From assembly GCF_019801465.1 (NCBI RefSeq), contig NZ_JAHVJA010000009.1:1-64000 (forward strand): a DNA stretch of 64,000 nucleotides, read 5' to 3'. Made by a program: the position numbers and the translations under genes. Source of the stretch: Leisingera daeponensis (GTDB taxonomy: Bacteria > Pseudomonadota > Alphaproteobacteria > Rhodobacterales > Rhodobacteraceae). Shown here one piece after another: positions 53,378-62,479 of the stretch (positions are counted from its first letter, which is position 1; every line of letters starts with the position of its first letter). Below the pieces are notes generated by a model. It was not told where the DNA came from. It did not search any database and was given only the letters and a program-made list of their open reading frames with translations.

Positions 53378-54088
53378 ATGAAGGACGCGTCCAAAAGCAG
53401 GAAAGCAGCGCTTTATGGCCACTTGAAAACGGCCATCATGACGCTTGGCCTGCGGCCGGGCGCGGATCTCGACGAATCGAAGCTGTCGGAGGAATTCGAG
53501 CTGTCCCGCACCCCGCTGCGCGAGGTGCTGCGCCAGCTGGCCGGCGAAGGCTATGTCGATCTGCGGGAAAACCGCGGCGCGCGGGTCAGCGAGATGTCGC
53601 ACATGACTTTGCGGGATTTCTTCCTGGCGGCGCCGATGATCTACGGCGCGGTGCTGCAACTGGCGGCCAAGAACGCCACCGAGGCGCAGATCGCCGAGCT
53701 GAAGGCAGCGCAGGAGGACTTCAAGGCGGCGCTGCGCGCTGGCTCCGGGGCTGACCGGGCGATGGCCAACAACCGCTTTCACGAGATCACCGGCGAGATG
53801 GCCGACAACATCTATCTCGCCCCGTCCTTTCAGCGGCTGCTGATCGATCATGCCCGCATCGGCATGACCTTCTACCGCCCCCAGGACCGCCAGATGGCGG
53901 AGAACCTGGGCGAGGCCAGCGCCCAGCACGACGATATCATCGCTGCCATTGAGGCTGGCGACGAGGCGGCGGCGGGCCAGCTGGCAATTGACCATTGGAA
54001 CCTGTCGCGCGACCAGATCGAGCTGTTCGTCATGCCCGCCGGGCTTGATGTGCCGCTGGGGACGGTGGCGCGCAAAACCCCTGCATGA
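53378..54088 (+). CDS. GntR-family regulator (FCD type)
   Basis: A 236-residue GntR regulator: winged helix-turn-helix (about 10-75, LDESKLSEEFELSRTPLREVLRQLAGEGYV) and an all-helical FCD ligand domain (about 85-215). The ATG at 53378 has GGAG 6 bases upstream; an ATG at 53366 lacks it. It is divergent from proVWX and precedes the DapA-family, ALDH and DAO-family genes, so it is the likely local regulator of uptake and catabolism. Confidence 0.86.
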   Translation: MKDASKSRKAALYGHLKTAIMTLGLRPGADLDESKLSEEFELSRTPLREVLRQLAGEGYVDLRENRGARVSEMSHMTLRDFFLAAPMIYGAVLQLAAKNATEAQIAELKAAQEDFKAALRAGSGADRAMANNRFHEITGEMADNIYLAPSFQRLLIDHARIGMTFYRPQDRQMAENLGEASAQHDDIIAAIEAGDEAAAGQLAIDHWNLSRDQIELFVMPAGLDVPLGTVARKTPA

Positions 54089-54095
54089 GGACGAG

Positions 54096-55013
54096 ATGAC
54101 CCCAATATTCCGGTTTGAGGGGATATATACCCCTGTCGTGACGCCCCACTTCGAGGACGGCAGCGTCAATTGGGACGCGCTGGCCGAAGTGATCGAATTT
54201 CTGATCGACAGCGGCGTGCACGGGCTGATCTCCGGCGGCTCCACCGGCGAGAACTATGCCCAGACCGTGGAAGAGCGCATCGCCCTGGCCCGCTTCACCC
54301 ATGACCGGCTGAAGGCCCGCCTGCCGCTGGTGGTGGGCACCGGCGCCATGCTGACCAGCGACTCCATTGCGCTGGCCGAGGGCGCCAAGGACATTGGGGC
54401 CGACAGCATCCTGCTGGCCTCGCCCCCCTACTCGGTCCCGACCGACCGCGAAAACGCGCTGAATGCGCTGGCGATCGACAAGGCCGCTAACCTTCCGGTG
54501 ATGCTCTACAACTACCCGCACCGCACCGGCACCATGATGGGCGAGGAGTTCCTCGACCGCGTCGGCCGCTCGCGCAATTTCTGCGGCATCAAGGAAAGCT
54601 CCGGCGATATCAACCGGGTGCACCTGCTGGCGCGGGACTATCCGCATATCCAAATGGGCTGCGGCATGGACGATCAGGCGCTGGAATTCTTTGCCTGGGG
54701 CGCGCCCTTCTGGGTTTGCGGCGGCTCGAACTTCCTGCCGAAGGAGCACGTGGCGCTGTATAATGCCTGCGTGATCGAGGGCAATTTTGCCAAGGGCCGC
54801 CGCATCATGTCGGCGATGATGCCCTTGATGCGGGTGCTGGAGCAGGGCGGCAAGTTCATCCAGACCATCAAGCACGGCGTCACCATGAACGGCATCGAGG
54901 CCGGCGCCATGCGCGCGCCGCTGAAGGGGCTGAACAAGGACGACAAACGCGCGCTGGAACAGGTCGTGCGGGTGCTGAAACAGAAAATCGCAGATATCGA
55001 GGCGGAGGGTTAA
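54096..55013 (+). CDS. DapA (dihydrodipicolinate synthase) family lyase/deaminase
   Basis: A 305-residue DapA-superfamily TIM barrel. Lys166 in CGIKESSGD is the Schiff-base lysine and Tyr140 in YNYPHRTG is the general acid. GSTGEN (48-53) replaces the GTTGE pyruvate-binding motif of true DapA. Members include keto-acid aldolases and the pyrroline-hydroxy-carboxylate deaminase of hydroxyproline catabolism. GAGG lies before the ATG, seven bases after the regulator gene. With the ALDH and DAO-family oxidase that follow, a hydroxyproline-type oxidation route is a reasonable inference. Confidence 0.84.
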   Translation: MTPIFRFEGIYTPVVTPHFEDGSVNWDALAEVIEFLIDSGVHGLISGGSTGENYAQTVEERIALARFTHDRLKARLPLVVGTGAMLTSDSIALAEGAKDIGADSILLASPPYSVPTDRENALNALAIDKAANLPVMLYNYPHRTGTMMGEEFLDRVGRSRNFCGIKESSGDINRVHLLARDYPHIQMGCGMDDQALEFFAWGAPFWVCGGSNFLPKEHVALYNACVIEGNFAKGRRIMSAMMPLMRVLEQGGKFIQTIKHGVTMNGIEAGAMRAPLKGLNKDDKRALEQVVRVLKQKIADIEAEG

Positions 55014-55016
55014 GGA

Positions 55017-56516
55017 ATGACTTTGCTTACTCAGGACGAATATAAATCCATCGCCGCCAACCTGGACCTGCCGACGGCTGCGTTCATTGACGGCAAGTTC
55101 TGCCCGGCCGCGTCCGGCAAGACCTTTGAAACCGTGAACCCGGCCACCGGCGAGAAGCTGGCGGATATCGCATCCTGCGGTGCCGCGGATGTTGATGTCG
55201 CGGTTGAAAAGGCGCGCGAAGCCTTCGACGATGGCCGCTGGTCCCGCCTGCACCCGTCAGAGCGCAAGGACGTGCTGATCCGGCTGTGCAAGCTGATGAC
55301 CCGCAACGCCCATGAGCTGGCAGTGATGGAAAGCCTCGACAGCGGCAAGACTATCTATGACTGCGAAACCGTCGATGTGCCGGAGACCATCCACTGCCTG
55401 AAATGGCACGCGGAGGCCATCGACAAGATCTATGATCAGGTCTCCCCGGCTTCGGATGATCACATCGCCATGGTGGTGCGTGAGCCCATCGGCGTGGTCG
55501 GCCTGGTGCTGCCGTGGAACTTCCCGCTGCTGATGCTGGCGTGGAAGATCGGCCCGGCGCTGGCCGCAGGCTGCTCGGTGGTGGTGAAACCCGCCGCCGA
55601 GACCACCCTGACCGCCCTGCGCGTGGCCGAGCTGGCGATGGAAGCCGGCCTGCCCCGCGGTGTCTTGAACATCGTGCCCGGCGGCGGCGCCGAGGCGGGC
55701 GAGCCCATCGGCCGCCACATGGACATCGACATGGTCTCCTTCACTGGCTCCACCGTGACCGGCAAGCGCTTCCTTACCTATGCGGCGGAATCGAACGCCA
55801 AGGAAGTGGTGCTGGAGATGGGCGGCAAGAACCCCGCCATCGTCATGGACGACGCCGAGAATCTGGACCGGGTGGCCGCGCATATCGTGAACGGCGCCTT
55901 CTGGAACATGGGCGAGAACTGCTCTGCCTCTTCCCGCCTGATCGTGCACAAGGACGTCAAGGCAGAGCTGCTGGAGCGCATCGCCCATCACGCCAAGGCC
56001 TGGAACGTCGGCGACCCGCTGGACCCGAAAACCCGCATGGGCGCGCTGGTGTCACGCGCGCATTTCGACAAGGTCTGCGGCTATCTGGAACAGGCTGAAA
56101 ACGTGGTTCTGGGCGGCAAAGCGCATGACGGCGCATTTGTGGAGGCCACCGTGGTCGAGGTGCCCGGCAATGACGCGGTGCTGGCGCGCGAGGAGATCTT
56201 CGGCCCGGTCCTGTCGGTGATCGAGGTTACCGGCTTTGACGAGGCGATCCGCATCGCCAATGACACACAGTACGGCCTCTGCGCCTCGATCTTCACCGCC
56301 AACGCCAAGCGCGCGATCCGCGGTGCCCGCGCCATCCGCGCAGGAACAGTGACGGTGAACAGCTTTGGCGAGGGCGATATCACCACGCCCTTCGGCGGCT
56401 ATAAGCAGTCGGGCTTTGGCGGCCGCGACAATTCCGTCCATGCCCACGACCAGTACACCCAGCTGAAAACCATCTGGATCGACCTGGCCGACGACGCAGA
56501 CGAGGCCGTGGATTGA
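55017..56516 (+). CDS. NAD(P)+-dependent aldehyde dehydrogenase (PuuC/semialdehyde type)
   Basis: A 499-residue ALDH with catalytic Cys302 (GENCSASSR) and Glu267 (EMGGKN), Asn168 in LPWNFP and cofactor turn FTGSTVTG (242-249). The C-terminus (FGGYKQSG, HDQYTQLKTIW) resembles PuuC-type dehydrogenases for gamma-amino aldehydes and related semialdehydes. It starts three bases after the DapA-family gene and overlaps the next gene by four. In a hydroxyproline-type pathway it would oxidise 2-oxoglutarate semialdehyde; in a polyamine-type pathway a gamma-aminoaldehyde. Confidence 0.87.
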   Translation: MTLLTQDEYKSIAANLDLPTAAFIDGKFCPAASGKTFETVNPATGEKLADIASCGAADVDVAVEKAREAFDDGRWSRLHPSERKDVLIRLCKLMTRNAHELAVMESLDSGKTIYDCETVDVPETIHCLKWHAEAIDKIYDQVSPASDDHIAMVVREPIGVVGLVLPWNFPLLMLAWKIGPALAAGCSVVVKPAAETTLTALRVAELAMEAGLPRGVLNIVPGGGAEAGEPIGRHMDIDMVSFTGSTVTGKRFLTYAAESNAKEVVLEMGGKNPAIVMDDAENLDRVAAHIVNGAFWNMGENCSASSRLIVHKDVKAELLERIAHHAKAWNVGDPLDPKTRMGALVSRAHFDKVCGYLEQAENVVLGGKAHDGAFVEATVVEVPGNDAVLAREEIFGPVLSVIEVTGFDEAIRIANDTQYGLCASIFTANAKRAIRGARAIRAGTVTVNSFGEGDITTPFGGYKQSGFGGRDNSVHAHDQYTQLKTIWIDLADDADEAVD

Positions 56517-57853
56517 CCGCCTACACTGCCAAACGCCTGCCCCGGCAGACCGGCGCGGCGGGATGGAATGCCATCCTGCCGCCGCAGGCCCCGCTGCCGG
56601 TGCTGGACCACGACCTGACCGCCGATGTGACCATCATCGGCGGCGGGTTTGCGGGCCTGTCCGCCGCCCGTCGCCTGCATCAGCTGGACCCCTCGCTGAA
56701 GGTGGCGTTGCTGGAGGCCGGCCGCTTCGCCGAAAGCTCCGCCGGGCGCAATTCCGGCTTCATGATCGACCTGCCGCATGATCTGGCTTCCAACAACTAC
56801 GCCGGTTCGGGTCTGGAAGCCGACCGGGCCGCCATCGCCTTGAACCGCAAAGCAATTTCATTTGCCACGGAGGTGGCAGAGGACTGCGCCCTGCCGCAGG
56901 AGATGTTCGATCCCGCGGGCAAGATCAATGCCGCCGCCACCCGCGCCGGCGACCGGCACAACCGTGATTTCGCCGCCCATCTGGAGCGGCTGGGCGAGCC
57001 GCATCAGCTGCTGAGTCAGCAGGACATGCAGGAGCGCACTGGCAGCCCGCATTACACCTCCGGCCTCTATGCACCCGGCACGGTGATGATCCAGCCCGCA
57101 GCCTATATCCGCGCTCTCTCGGCGCATCTGGCCGGGCAGATCAGCGTCTTTGAAAACACCCCAGCCACAGAGTTTGAAAAACAGGCGGATGGCTGGCTCG
57201 TCAGCACCCCCAAGGGGCGCATCAGCACCGCCCGCGTGGTCCTGGCCAACAACGGCCACCTGGAAAGCTTCGGCTTCTACCAGCGCCGCCTGATGCACAT
57301 TTGCCTCTATGCCTCAATGACCGAGCGGCTGACGCCGGAGCAGATCAAACGGCTTGGCGGCGCGCCGCGCTGGTCGGTCACCCCTGCGGACCCGATGGGC
57401 ACCTCCGTGCGGCGGATTTCCGGCTCCTACGGCGACCGGATCCTAATCCGCACCTGCTCCAGCTTCCATCCCGCCATCGAGACCAGCGACATGCGCCTGC
57501 GCAACGCCGGATGGGTGCATGACCGCAAGTTCAAGGAGCGCTTTCCGCATCTGGGGGACGTGCGAATGGAGCACCGCTGGGCCGGCATGCTCTGCCTCAG
57601 CCGGAACGGATCTGCGGCTTTCGGGGAGCTGGACCAAGGTGTTTATTCCGCCTGCTGCCAGAACGGCCTCGGCATCGCCCGCGGCACTTTGCAGGGTATG
57701 GGCATTGCCGAATTGGTTCTACAGGGGGGATCGGAGATCGCCAGCCACTTCCTGGCCCAGCCGATGCCGCCCAAACTGCCTCCGGAGCCATTTGCCTCAC
57801 TGGGGGCCAACACCTTCCTGATGTGGAAAGAATGGCGCTCCGGGAAGGAATAG
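56513..57853 (+). CDS. DAO-family FAD-dependent amine/amino-acid oxidase (PuuB-like)
   Basis: A 446-residue FAD-dependent oxidoreductase of the D-amino-acid-oxidase superfamily with IIGGGFAGLSAARRL (about 41-55) and FAESSAGRNSGF. It resembles PuuB and related oxidases of secondary or primary amines. The start is a TTG at 56513 whose last bases form the stop of the ALDH gene; the first downstream Met is after the FAD fold and would remove it. It is the last gene of the GntR-DapA-ALDH-DAO unit. It could oxidise an N-methyl amino acid, D-hydroxyproline or an amine. Confidence 0.83.
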   Translation: MTAYTAKRLPRQTGAAGWNAILPPQAPLPVLDHDLTADVTIIGGGFAGLSAARRLHQLDPSLKVALLEAGRFAESSAGRNSGFMIDLPHDLASNNYAGSGLEADRAAIALNRKAISFATEVAEDCALPQEMFDPAGKINAAATRAGDRHNRDFAAHLERLGEPHQLLSQQDMQERTGSPHYTSGLYAPGTVMIQPAAYIRALSAHLAGQISVFENTPATEFEKQADGWLVSTPKGRISTARVVLANNGHLESFGFYQRRLMHICLYASMTERLTPEQIKRLGGAPRWSVTPADPMGTSVRRISGSYGDRILIRTCSSFHPAIETSDMRLRNAGWVHDRKFKERFPHLGDVRMEHRWAGMLCLSRNGSAAFGELDQGVYSACCQNGLGIARGTLQGMGIAELVLQGGSEIASHFLAQPMPPKLPPEPFASLGANTFLMWKEWRSGKE

Positions 57854-58106
57854 AGGCGGAAGAGGGGCGTCAGGTGCCAGCGAAGCTGACATACGTTAAT
57901 TTTGTCTGCCGAAAACCGAACTGAGAGCAGCTGTGGCGTTAGCACCGGTACCGCTGCCAGCGCAGGCAGTTTGAATTTGCGTTGGAACCCGATCTTCAGT
58001 GCCCAGAGTTTTCTGTGGTATCACCAAGGAAGCACCATTTGCCCAAGCTCCGTTGATCTTTTTCCGTATTCACCCGACCAAATGATGAAGCGGTTTCAGG
58101 CGTGGT
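57854..58106. other. Gene-free stretch between the DAO-family gene and ampR
   Basis: The convergent ends of two genes are separated by 330 bases, of which the last 43 are a terminator. The rest is less GC-rich than surrounding DNA and has no gene-like codon use. No repeat, RNA or IS end is recognised. It may be a remnant of a recombination boundary next to the ampR-ampC pair. Confidence 0.35.
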
Positions 58107-58149
58107 AAAAAAGATGCGCCGCGCAAAAGATCAGTGGTTGGCGCGGCAC
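58107..58149 (-). terminator. Rho-independent terminator after ampR
   Basis: GCGCCGCGC (58116-58124) pairs with GCGCGGCAC (58141-58149), eight of nine pairs, and the minus strand then reads ATCTTTTTTACC (A-run 58107-58112 on the plus strand). It begins 35 bases beyond the ampR stop. Confidence 0.75.
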
Positions 58150-58183
58150 CTGGCTCCCGTAATCCGGAAAAACAAGATTACTT

Positions 58184-59095
58184 CTACGTCGCGACCGGGC
58201 CTGCCTTTGGGACTGACAGGCTGGGGTCCTTGGAAACACGCTTGAGAAGCCACTCCTGAAAGCTGAGCATGGCCGGAGTAGGCGGCTTATGCGCGGCGTG
58301 CGTCAGCCAGTAGCGACCGGTTTCTATCCGAGCGGGAAATGGTGCCGCCAGCCGCCCAGCCTCCAACCGGTCGCCGAACATCGCCGGGGACAGCAGCGCA
58401 ACTCCACCCCCTGTTTCGGCAATGTCCGCCATGGCGATCGAACTGTCGAAAATGGGGCCACACAGGTTGGGACAGACAGCGCCGGCCTTCTCAAACCATG
58501 ACGGCCACTCATCCGCACGGTAGGAGCGCAAAAGGAAGTGGCCATGTAAATCGGCAGGCTTTTTCAGGTTTTCCGCGAGCCGGGGGGCGCAGAGCGGCGT
58601 CAAAGGAGCTTCCATGAGCGGAACAGCCTCCATCCCGCTCCAGCGCCCGGCACCGAAACGGATTGCCATGTGCAAACCTTCTTTGGAAATGTCCACCCGG
58701 TTGTTGTTGGTCCAGATACGCAAGTCGATCCGCGGATGGGCGCTGCGAAAGGCGGTTAGCCGCGGCATCAGCCAGCCAACGGCAAAAGTTGTGACAACCC
58801 CCACATGCAACGTCTCCTGGTAACGGCCGTCCAGGAAACCGTCGAGAACCCGTCCAACCCGGTCCAGACTTTCATTGATCACGGGGAACAGCGCTATGGC
58901 TTCGTCCGTCAGAAGCAAACCCTTGGGCGTACGGGTAAAAAGCTGAACGCCCAGCAGGTCTTCCAGCCCCTTGATCTGGTGGCTGACTGCGGCTTGGCTG
59001 ACCCGCAGCTCGATCGCCGCTTGGGTAAAGCTCCCTTGCCGAGCGGCGACTTCAAAGGCGCGCAAGGCGTTCAATGGCAGGTTGGGGCGGTCCAT
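58184..59095 (-). CDS. ampR: LysR-family regulator AmpR-like
   Basis: A 303-residue LysR protein: helix-turn-helix about 5-65 (LNALRAFEVAARQGSFTQAAIELRVSQ) and an effector domain. Stretches TFAVGWLMPRL, HPRIDLRIWTNNNRVD, LRSYRADEW and FDSSIAMADIAETGGGVAL match AmpR of enterobacteria as I remember it, including the region that binds muropeptide ligands. AmpR represses or activates ampC depending on cell-wall breakdown products. Here ampC is on the same strand about 480 bases upstream with a small gene between, unlike the divergent enterobacterial order. Confidence 0.8.
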   Translation of the reverse strand: MDRPNLPLNALRAFEVAARQGSFTQAAIELRVSQAAVSHQIKGLEDLLGVQLFTRTPKGLLLTDEAIALFPVINESLDRVGRVLDGFLDGRYQETLHVGVVTTFAVGWLMPRLTAFRSAHPRIDLRIWTNNNRVDISKEGLHMAIRFGAGRWSGMEAVPLMEAPLTPLCAPRLAENLKKPADLHGHFLLRSYRADEWPSWFEKAGAVCPNLCGPIFDSSIAMADIAETGGGVALLSPAMFGDRLEAGRLAAPFPARIETGRYWLTHAAHKPPTPAMLSFQEWLLKRVSKDPSLSVPKAGPVAT

Positions 59096-59191
59096 GCGGC
59101 GGCTTTCCTAGCTTCCGGGTCGACTGGGCAGACAGCGGCAGCCTCGCCTTTCCGGTCTGCGACTGCAATACCGACGGCCCCGCGGCGGGTG

Positions 59192-59518
59192 TCAGTGGCC
59201 TGCAGGAAAATGCCCGCTGCAAGCGAATGGAAGGAACGAGCCCGGCGCGCCCTCCATGACCATGATCAAGCTGAGCTGATCGGCAGTTTCGAGTTCAGTG
59301 CCACTTGCGGGGCAAGCTGATACCCGGGCCTGGCAGCCGCTCGCGATGAACGCCTCGTTTGACGCCCGGAACCTTTCGCTGAGGTCCGGGAGACCAGCAG
59401 CATAGCTGCGCCAAGCCTTGCTGTAGATGCTGCATTTTTCGAGGGACCAGGCGTCGAGTGCCGCAAGCGGGGCGGCGCAAGCCAGTTGCAGGACAGTCCC
59501 GGCAAGCAACTTTTTCAT
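59192..59518 (-). CDS. Small exported protein between ampC and ampR, hypothetical
   Basis: A 108-residue protein with an N-terminal signal peptide (MKKLLAGTVLQLACAAPLAALDA, cleavage near residue 20) and four Cys, suggesting periplasmic disulfides. GAAGGG lies about 9 bases upstream of the ATG. It starts 59 bases after ampC ends and stops 96 bases before ampR starts, all on one strand. No family is recognised. The signal and start context support a real gene. Confidence 0.6.
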   Translation of the reverse strand: MKKLLAGTVLQLACAAPLAALDAWSLEKCSIYSKAWRSYAAGLPDLSERFRASNEAFIASGCQARVSACPASGTELETADQLSLIMVMEGAPGSFLPFACSGHFPAGH

Positions 59519-59577
59519 TCATGAAACCCTTCAGAATAGGCGCCGCCGCGCAACGGTTGCACGGCGGTGCAGTAACC

Positions 59578-60732
59578 TTACCGCTGCTCTGCAAGCACAC
59601 GCTGAATGAAAGCGTATGTCGCCCGGATGCGGGCTTCGTTGGGAATGTTCCGGTTAGCGAGAACAGCCACACCCAGATCTTCGCCAGGCAGGAGAGCTAC
59701 ATAGGCGCCAAAACCATTGGTTGCCCCGGTTTTGTTGAGGATAACATTCTCCTCCGGCGGCAAAGGCGGATCGAGCTTCTCCATCGGCTGCGGTTTTAGG
59801 ATGTAGGCGTAGCTGTTGCCCTTGATCATCTGCTCCAGTTTGACTGGCCATGGATATTGCTCCCAGATCATGTTCTGCACATAGGCATCTGTCCGCGCCA
59901 GCCCCTGCCGCGTTCTTTTCAGAGCATTTCTGAGGTCGTCCGAAGCATCCGCGTGTCCCAAATGAATCTCCAGAAACCGCACCATGTCACGCGCACTGGA
60001 TTTCACACCATAGGCTTCACTGTCCAGAACCCCGGGACTGACTCGGATCGGGCGGTCGGTCTTTCGGTCGTAACCATATGCGTAGCTTTGCACGGCCTCT
60101 TCCGGGACATTTACCCAAGTGTTTTCCAGCCCCATTGAATGAAACAGATACTGTTCTAACGTATCCGCATATCCCTTGCTCAGGACTTTTGCTGTAACAT
60201 GCCCCAAGAGGCCGATGCTAATGTTCGAATAGCTTCGAGCATCTGGCACGTCCGGCTGCCAGCCAGCCAGCCAGTCCACGAGCTCTTCGGTGTTGGCAGC
60301 TGTTTCAGGCACCTGCAGGGGCAGCCCGCCGGAGTGGTGCGTTGCGAGATCCATCAGCGACAGGTTCCCGAACGCGGTACCTTCAAGGTCCGGCAACTGC
60401 TGCGAAACCTGCGCCCCGAGATCCATTTCGCCACGCGTTTCAGCCAGAGCGGCCAAGCTCACGTTGAACAGCTTGCTCACTGAGCCAAGCTCGAAAAGCG
60501 TATCCGGAGACGCGGCAATGTTATCCTCGCGGGAGGCTAGGCCTGCCGCATAGAAGTAACTCTGCCCCCGGTGCGTCATACCGACAACCAGCCCGGGCAC
60601 ATCATACTCCTCAATCACGGAAGCGAAGCTGCTCTCGGCCAGCTCCTGCATTTGCGCGTCGGTCCAGGGTGCGGCGGAAAGCGCCGCCGGGAATGACAGC
60701 AGCGCCACCGCTGCGACTGTAGGAAAATTCAT
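59578..60732 (-). CDS. ampC: Class C (AmpC-type) serine beta-lactamase
   Basis: A 384-residue AmpC-type enzyme with a signal peptide (about 1-20). The three serine beta-lactamase motifs are Ser84-Val-Ser-Lys87, Tyr168-Ser-Asn170 and Lys334-Thr-Gly336. Surrounding class C marks are present: FELGSVSK, WVNVPEEA, SEAYGVKSS and NKTGATNGFGAYVALLP. It hydrolyses beta-lactams in the periplasm. GAGG lies before the ATG. An AmpR-like gene is downstream. The upstream region holds a TTAGA-TTT-TCTAA dyad. A close DD-peptidase or esterase homologue is the alternative, but the combined motifs favour AmpC. Confidence 0.88.
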   Translation of the reverse strand: MNFPTVAAVALLSFPAALSAAPWTDAQMQELAESSFASVIEEYDVPGLVVGMTHRGQSYFYAAGLASREDNIAASPDTLFELGSVSKLFNVSLAALAETRGEMDLGAQVSQQLPDLEGTAFGNLSLMDLATHHSGGLPLQVPETAANTEELVDWLAGWQPDVPDARSYSNISIGLLGHVTAKVLSKGYADTLEQYLFHSMGLENTWVNVPEEAVQSYAYGYDRKTDRPIRVSPGVLDSEAYGVKSSARDMVRFLEIHLGHADASDDLRNALKRTRQGLARTDAYVQNMIWEQYPWPVKLEQMIKGNSYAYILKPQPMEKLDPPLPPEENVILNKTGATNGFGAYVALLPGEDLGVAVLANRNIPNEARIRATYAFIQRVLAEQR

Positions 60733-60823
60733 GTCTGCCTCGTAATTTGAGCCCCCAAACGGGCAGAAACGGCTCTACATCCACCGAATACAGCGCTCAA
60801 ACGAGAAATTGTTACTCCAAATA

Positions 60824-60836
60824 TTAGATTTTCTAA
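60824..60836 (-). promoter_or_regulatory. LysR-type T-N11-A dyad upstream of ampC
   Basis: TTAGA-TTT-TCTAA is a perfect 13-bp dyad that fits the T-N11-A LysR consensus. It lies 92-104 bases before the ampC start in an AT-rich region, a suitable position for an AmpR site. Confidence 0.45.
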
Positions 60837-60920
60837 ATCCCTAGTGCTGTTGAACTTGGCCCCGAGGCTGACTTGCAGAAGTGTAGAAAGCTGCGCGCTC
60901 TAGGATTTTAGGTTTCCAGG

Positions 60921-60958
60921 CAGCACATGGTTTGTTTGCGTTGGAAGCAAACGTGCTG
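60921..60958 (-). other. Two-part stem downstream of the SDR genes
   Basis: CAGCAC (60921-60926) with GTGCTG (60953-60958), and inside it GTTTGC (60934-60939) with GCAAAC (60947-60952), make a stem with a 7-base bulge. It begins about 40 bases beyond the last SDR stop on the minus strand; no T-run follows, so a terminator role is uncertain. Confidence 0.4.
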
Positions 60959-60997
60959 TTCCCGCGCTCGGCACTGGAGAGCTAGCTCCCTTTCATT

Positions 60998-61732
60998 TTA
61001 TGGCAGACTCAGCTTGGCCATCCTTCCGCCATCGACCGTATAGACCTGGCCGGTGATGAATCCCGCATCCTCGGACGCGAGGAAAGCCACTAGCGCCGCC
61101 ACTTCTTCCGGTCTGCCGGTACGCGCGACCGGGTGGATGCGGGCGATATCGCGGCGGAAGGCCTCAGGGTCGGGCATCGCCTCAATGAAGTCCAAGTTCA
61201 GGTCGGTGTCGATCCACCCCGGCGCCACCGCGTTGCAGCGGATGCCCTCTGCCCCGTGATCCACCGCCACGGCGCGGGTGAGGCCATGGAGCCCGGCCTT
61301 AGAGGCACAGTAGGCGGCATGGCTGGAGTTACTGCCCAGCCCTTCGATGGAACCTGTGTTGACGATGCTGCCGCGGGACTTGCGCAAGTGCGGCAGTGCC
61401 GCCTGAATCATCAGGAAAGGCGCAGTGAGGTTCACCGTCAGGTTGCGCTGCCAGTCGGCCAGAGACATCTCCTCGACACGCGCCTCCTGCATAATGCCTG
61501 CGTTATTTACCAGAATGTCCAGGCCGCCTGCCCGTCCGGCCGCTTCCGCTACGACCTGCGCCGGGCTGTGCGGATCGGTGAAATCCGCCGGGATTGCCTC
61601 GAACTCCGCGTCCGCACCGCGCTGTGCTGTAAACACCCGCGCGCCCTCGTCGCGCAGGCGGCGGGCAATGGCCTGGCCAATGCCGCTGCGCCCGCCGGTG
61701 ACCAGCGCAACCTTGCCTTGGAACCGCATCAT
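60998..61732 (-). CDS. Short-chain dehydrogenase/reductase
   Basis: A 244-residue classical SDR: cofactor motif TGGRSGIG (about 11-18), NNAG (about 78-81), catalytic Ser about 129 and Tyr-x3-Lys (YCASK, about 142-146). It oxidises or reduces a hydroxy compound with NAD(P). Its start overlaps the upstream SDR stop by four bases, so the two are coupled. As a paralogue of its neighbour it may handle the other stereoisomer or a following step for the HpbD product. Confidence 0.86.
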   Translation of the reverse strand: MMRFQGKVALVTGGRSGIGQAIARRLRDEGARVFTAQRGADAEFEAIPADFTDPHSPAQVVAEAAGRAGGLDILVNNAGIMQEARVEEMSLADWQRNLTVNLTAPFLMIQAALPHLRKSRGSIVNTGSIEGLGSNSSHAAYCASKAGLHGLTRAVAVDHGAEGIRCNAVAPGWIDTDLNLDFIEAMPDPEAFRRDIARIHPVARTGRPEEVAALVAFLASEDAGFITGQVYTVDGGRMAKLSLP

Positions 61733-62463
61733 GACACCGGTTTCCCGCCATTGACCTCGACCAGCGCGCCGCACATGTAGCGGGCGGCATCAGAGGCCAG
61801 AAACATCACCACATCGGCAATATCCTCCGGCTCGGCAATCCGGCCCAGCGGCACTGACTTGCCCAGTTCTGCCACTGCGGTATCCGGATCAAAGCCGCGT
61901 TTGGCAAAGCCGGAGCGCAGCATCGGCGTGTTCACCTCATTCGGGCAGACGGCGTTGATGCGGATGCCCTGATGGGCGTGGTCCATCCCCATGCACTGTG
62001 TCAGGGAGGCAATTGCCGCCTTGGTCATGCAATAAATCGCATGGTTCGGTCCCGGGTTTTTGCTGCCCCAGCAGGACGAGGTGTTGACGATGGCACCTCC
62101 GCCCGCACGCGCCATGATCGGGATTGCAGCGCGGCAGATGCGGAAAGGGGCCTCGACATTCACCCCAATCGACAGGTGCCAGTCGGCGTCCGAGGTCTCG
62201 GTCACCGGGCCGCGGGTGATGACACCGGCGTTGTTGATGACGATGTCCAGCCCGCCAAGCGCCAGCTGCGCGGCCTGCGGCAGCGCGTTGGCATAGTCCG
62301 GCTCCAGCAGGTCGCCCGGCAGATGCGCCTCGGCCTCTATGGTGCGGGTATCGCGGTCGGCGACCGCCACCTTGGCCCCCGCTGCCCGCAGCCGCTGGAC
62401 GATAGCGGCACCAATACCGCCCGTTGCGCCGGTGACCAGCGCGCATTTTCCTTGAAATTCCAT
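61729..62463 (-). CDS. Short-chain dehydrogenase/reductase
   Basis: A 244-residue classical [11 protein letters not shown] (about 11-18), NNAG (about 79-82), Ser about 130 and YCMTK (about 143-147). GGAGAA lies about 9 bases before the ATG at 62463. It sits 16 bases after hpbD. Two adjacent SDR paralogues downstream of the epimerase suggest oxidation of a ring hydroxyl such as C4-OH of hydroxyproline betaine derivatives; this is inference. Confidence 0.86.
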   Translation of the reverse strand: MEFQGKCALVTGATGGIGAAIVQRLRAAGAKVAVADRDTRTIEAEAHLPGDLLEPDYANALPQAAQLALGGLDIVINNAGVITRGPVTETSDADWHLSIGVNVEAPFRICRAAIPIMARAGGGAIVNTSSCWGSKNPGPNHAIYCMTKAAIASLTQCMGMDHAHQGIRINAVCPNEVNTPMLRSGFAKRGFDPDTAVAELGKSVPLGRIAEPEDIADVVMFLASDAARYMCGALVEVNGGKPVS

Positions 62464-62479
62464 AGCTTTCGTTCTCCAG

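Noticed and set aside
57902-58108. 68-codon open frame in the gap before ampR
   Set aside because: No Shine-Dalgarno, no motif, and its end overlaps the ampR terminator.
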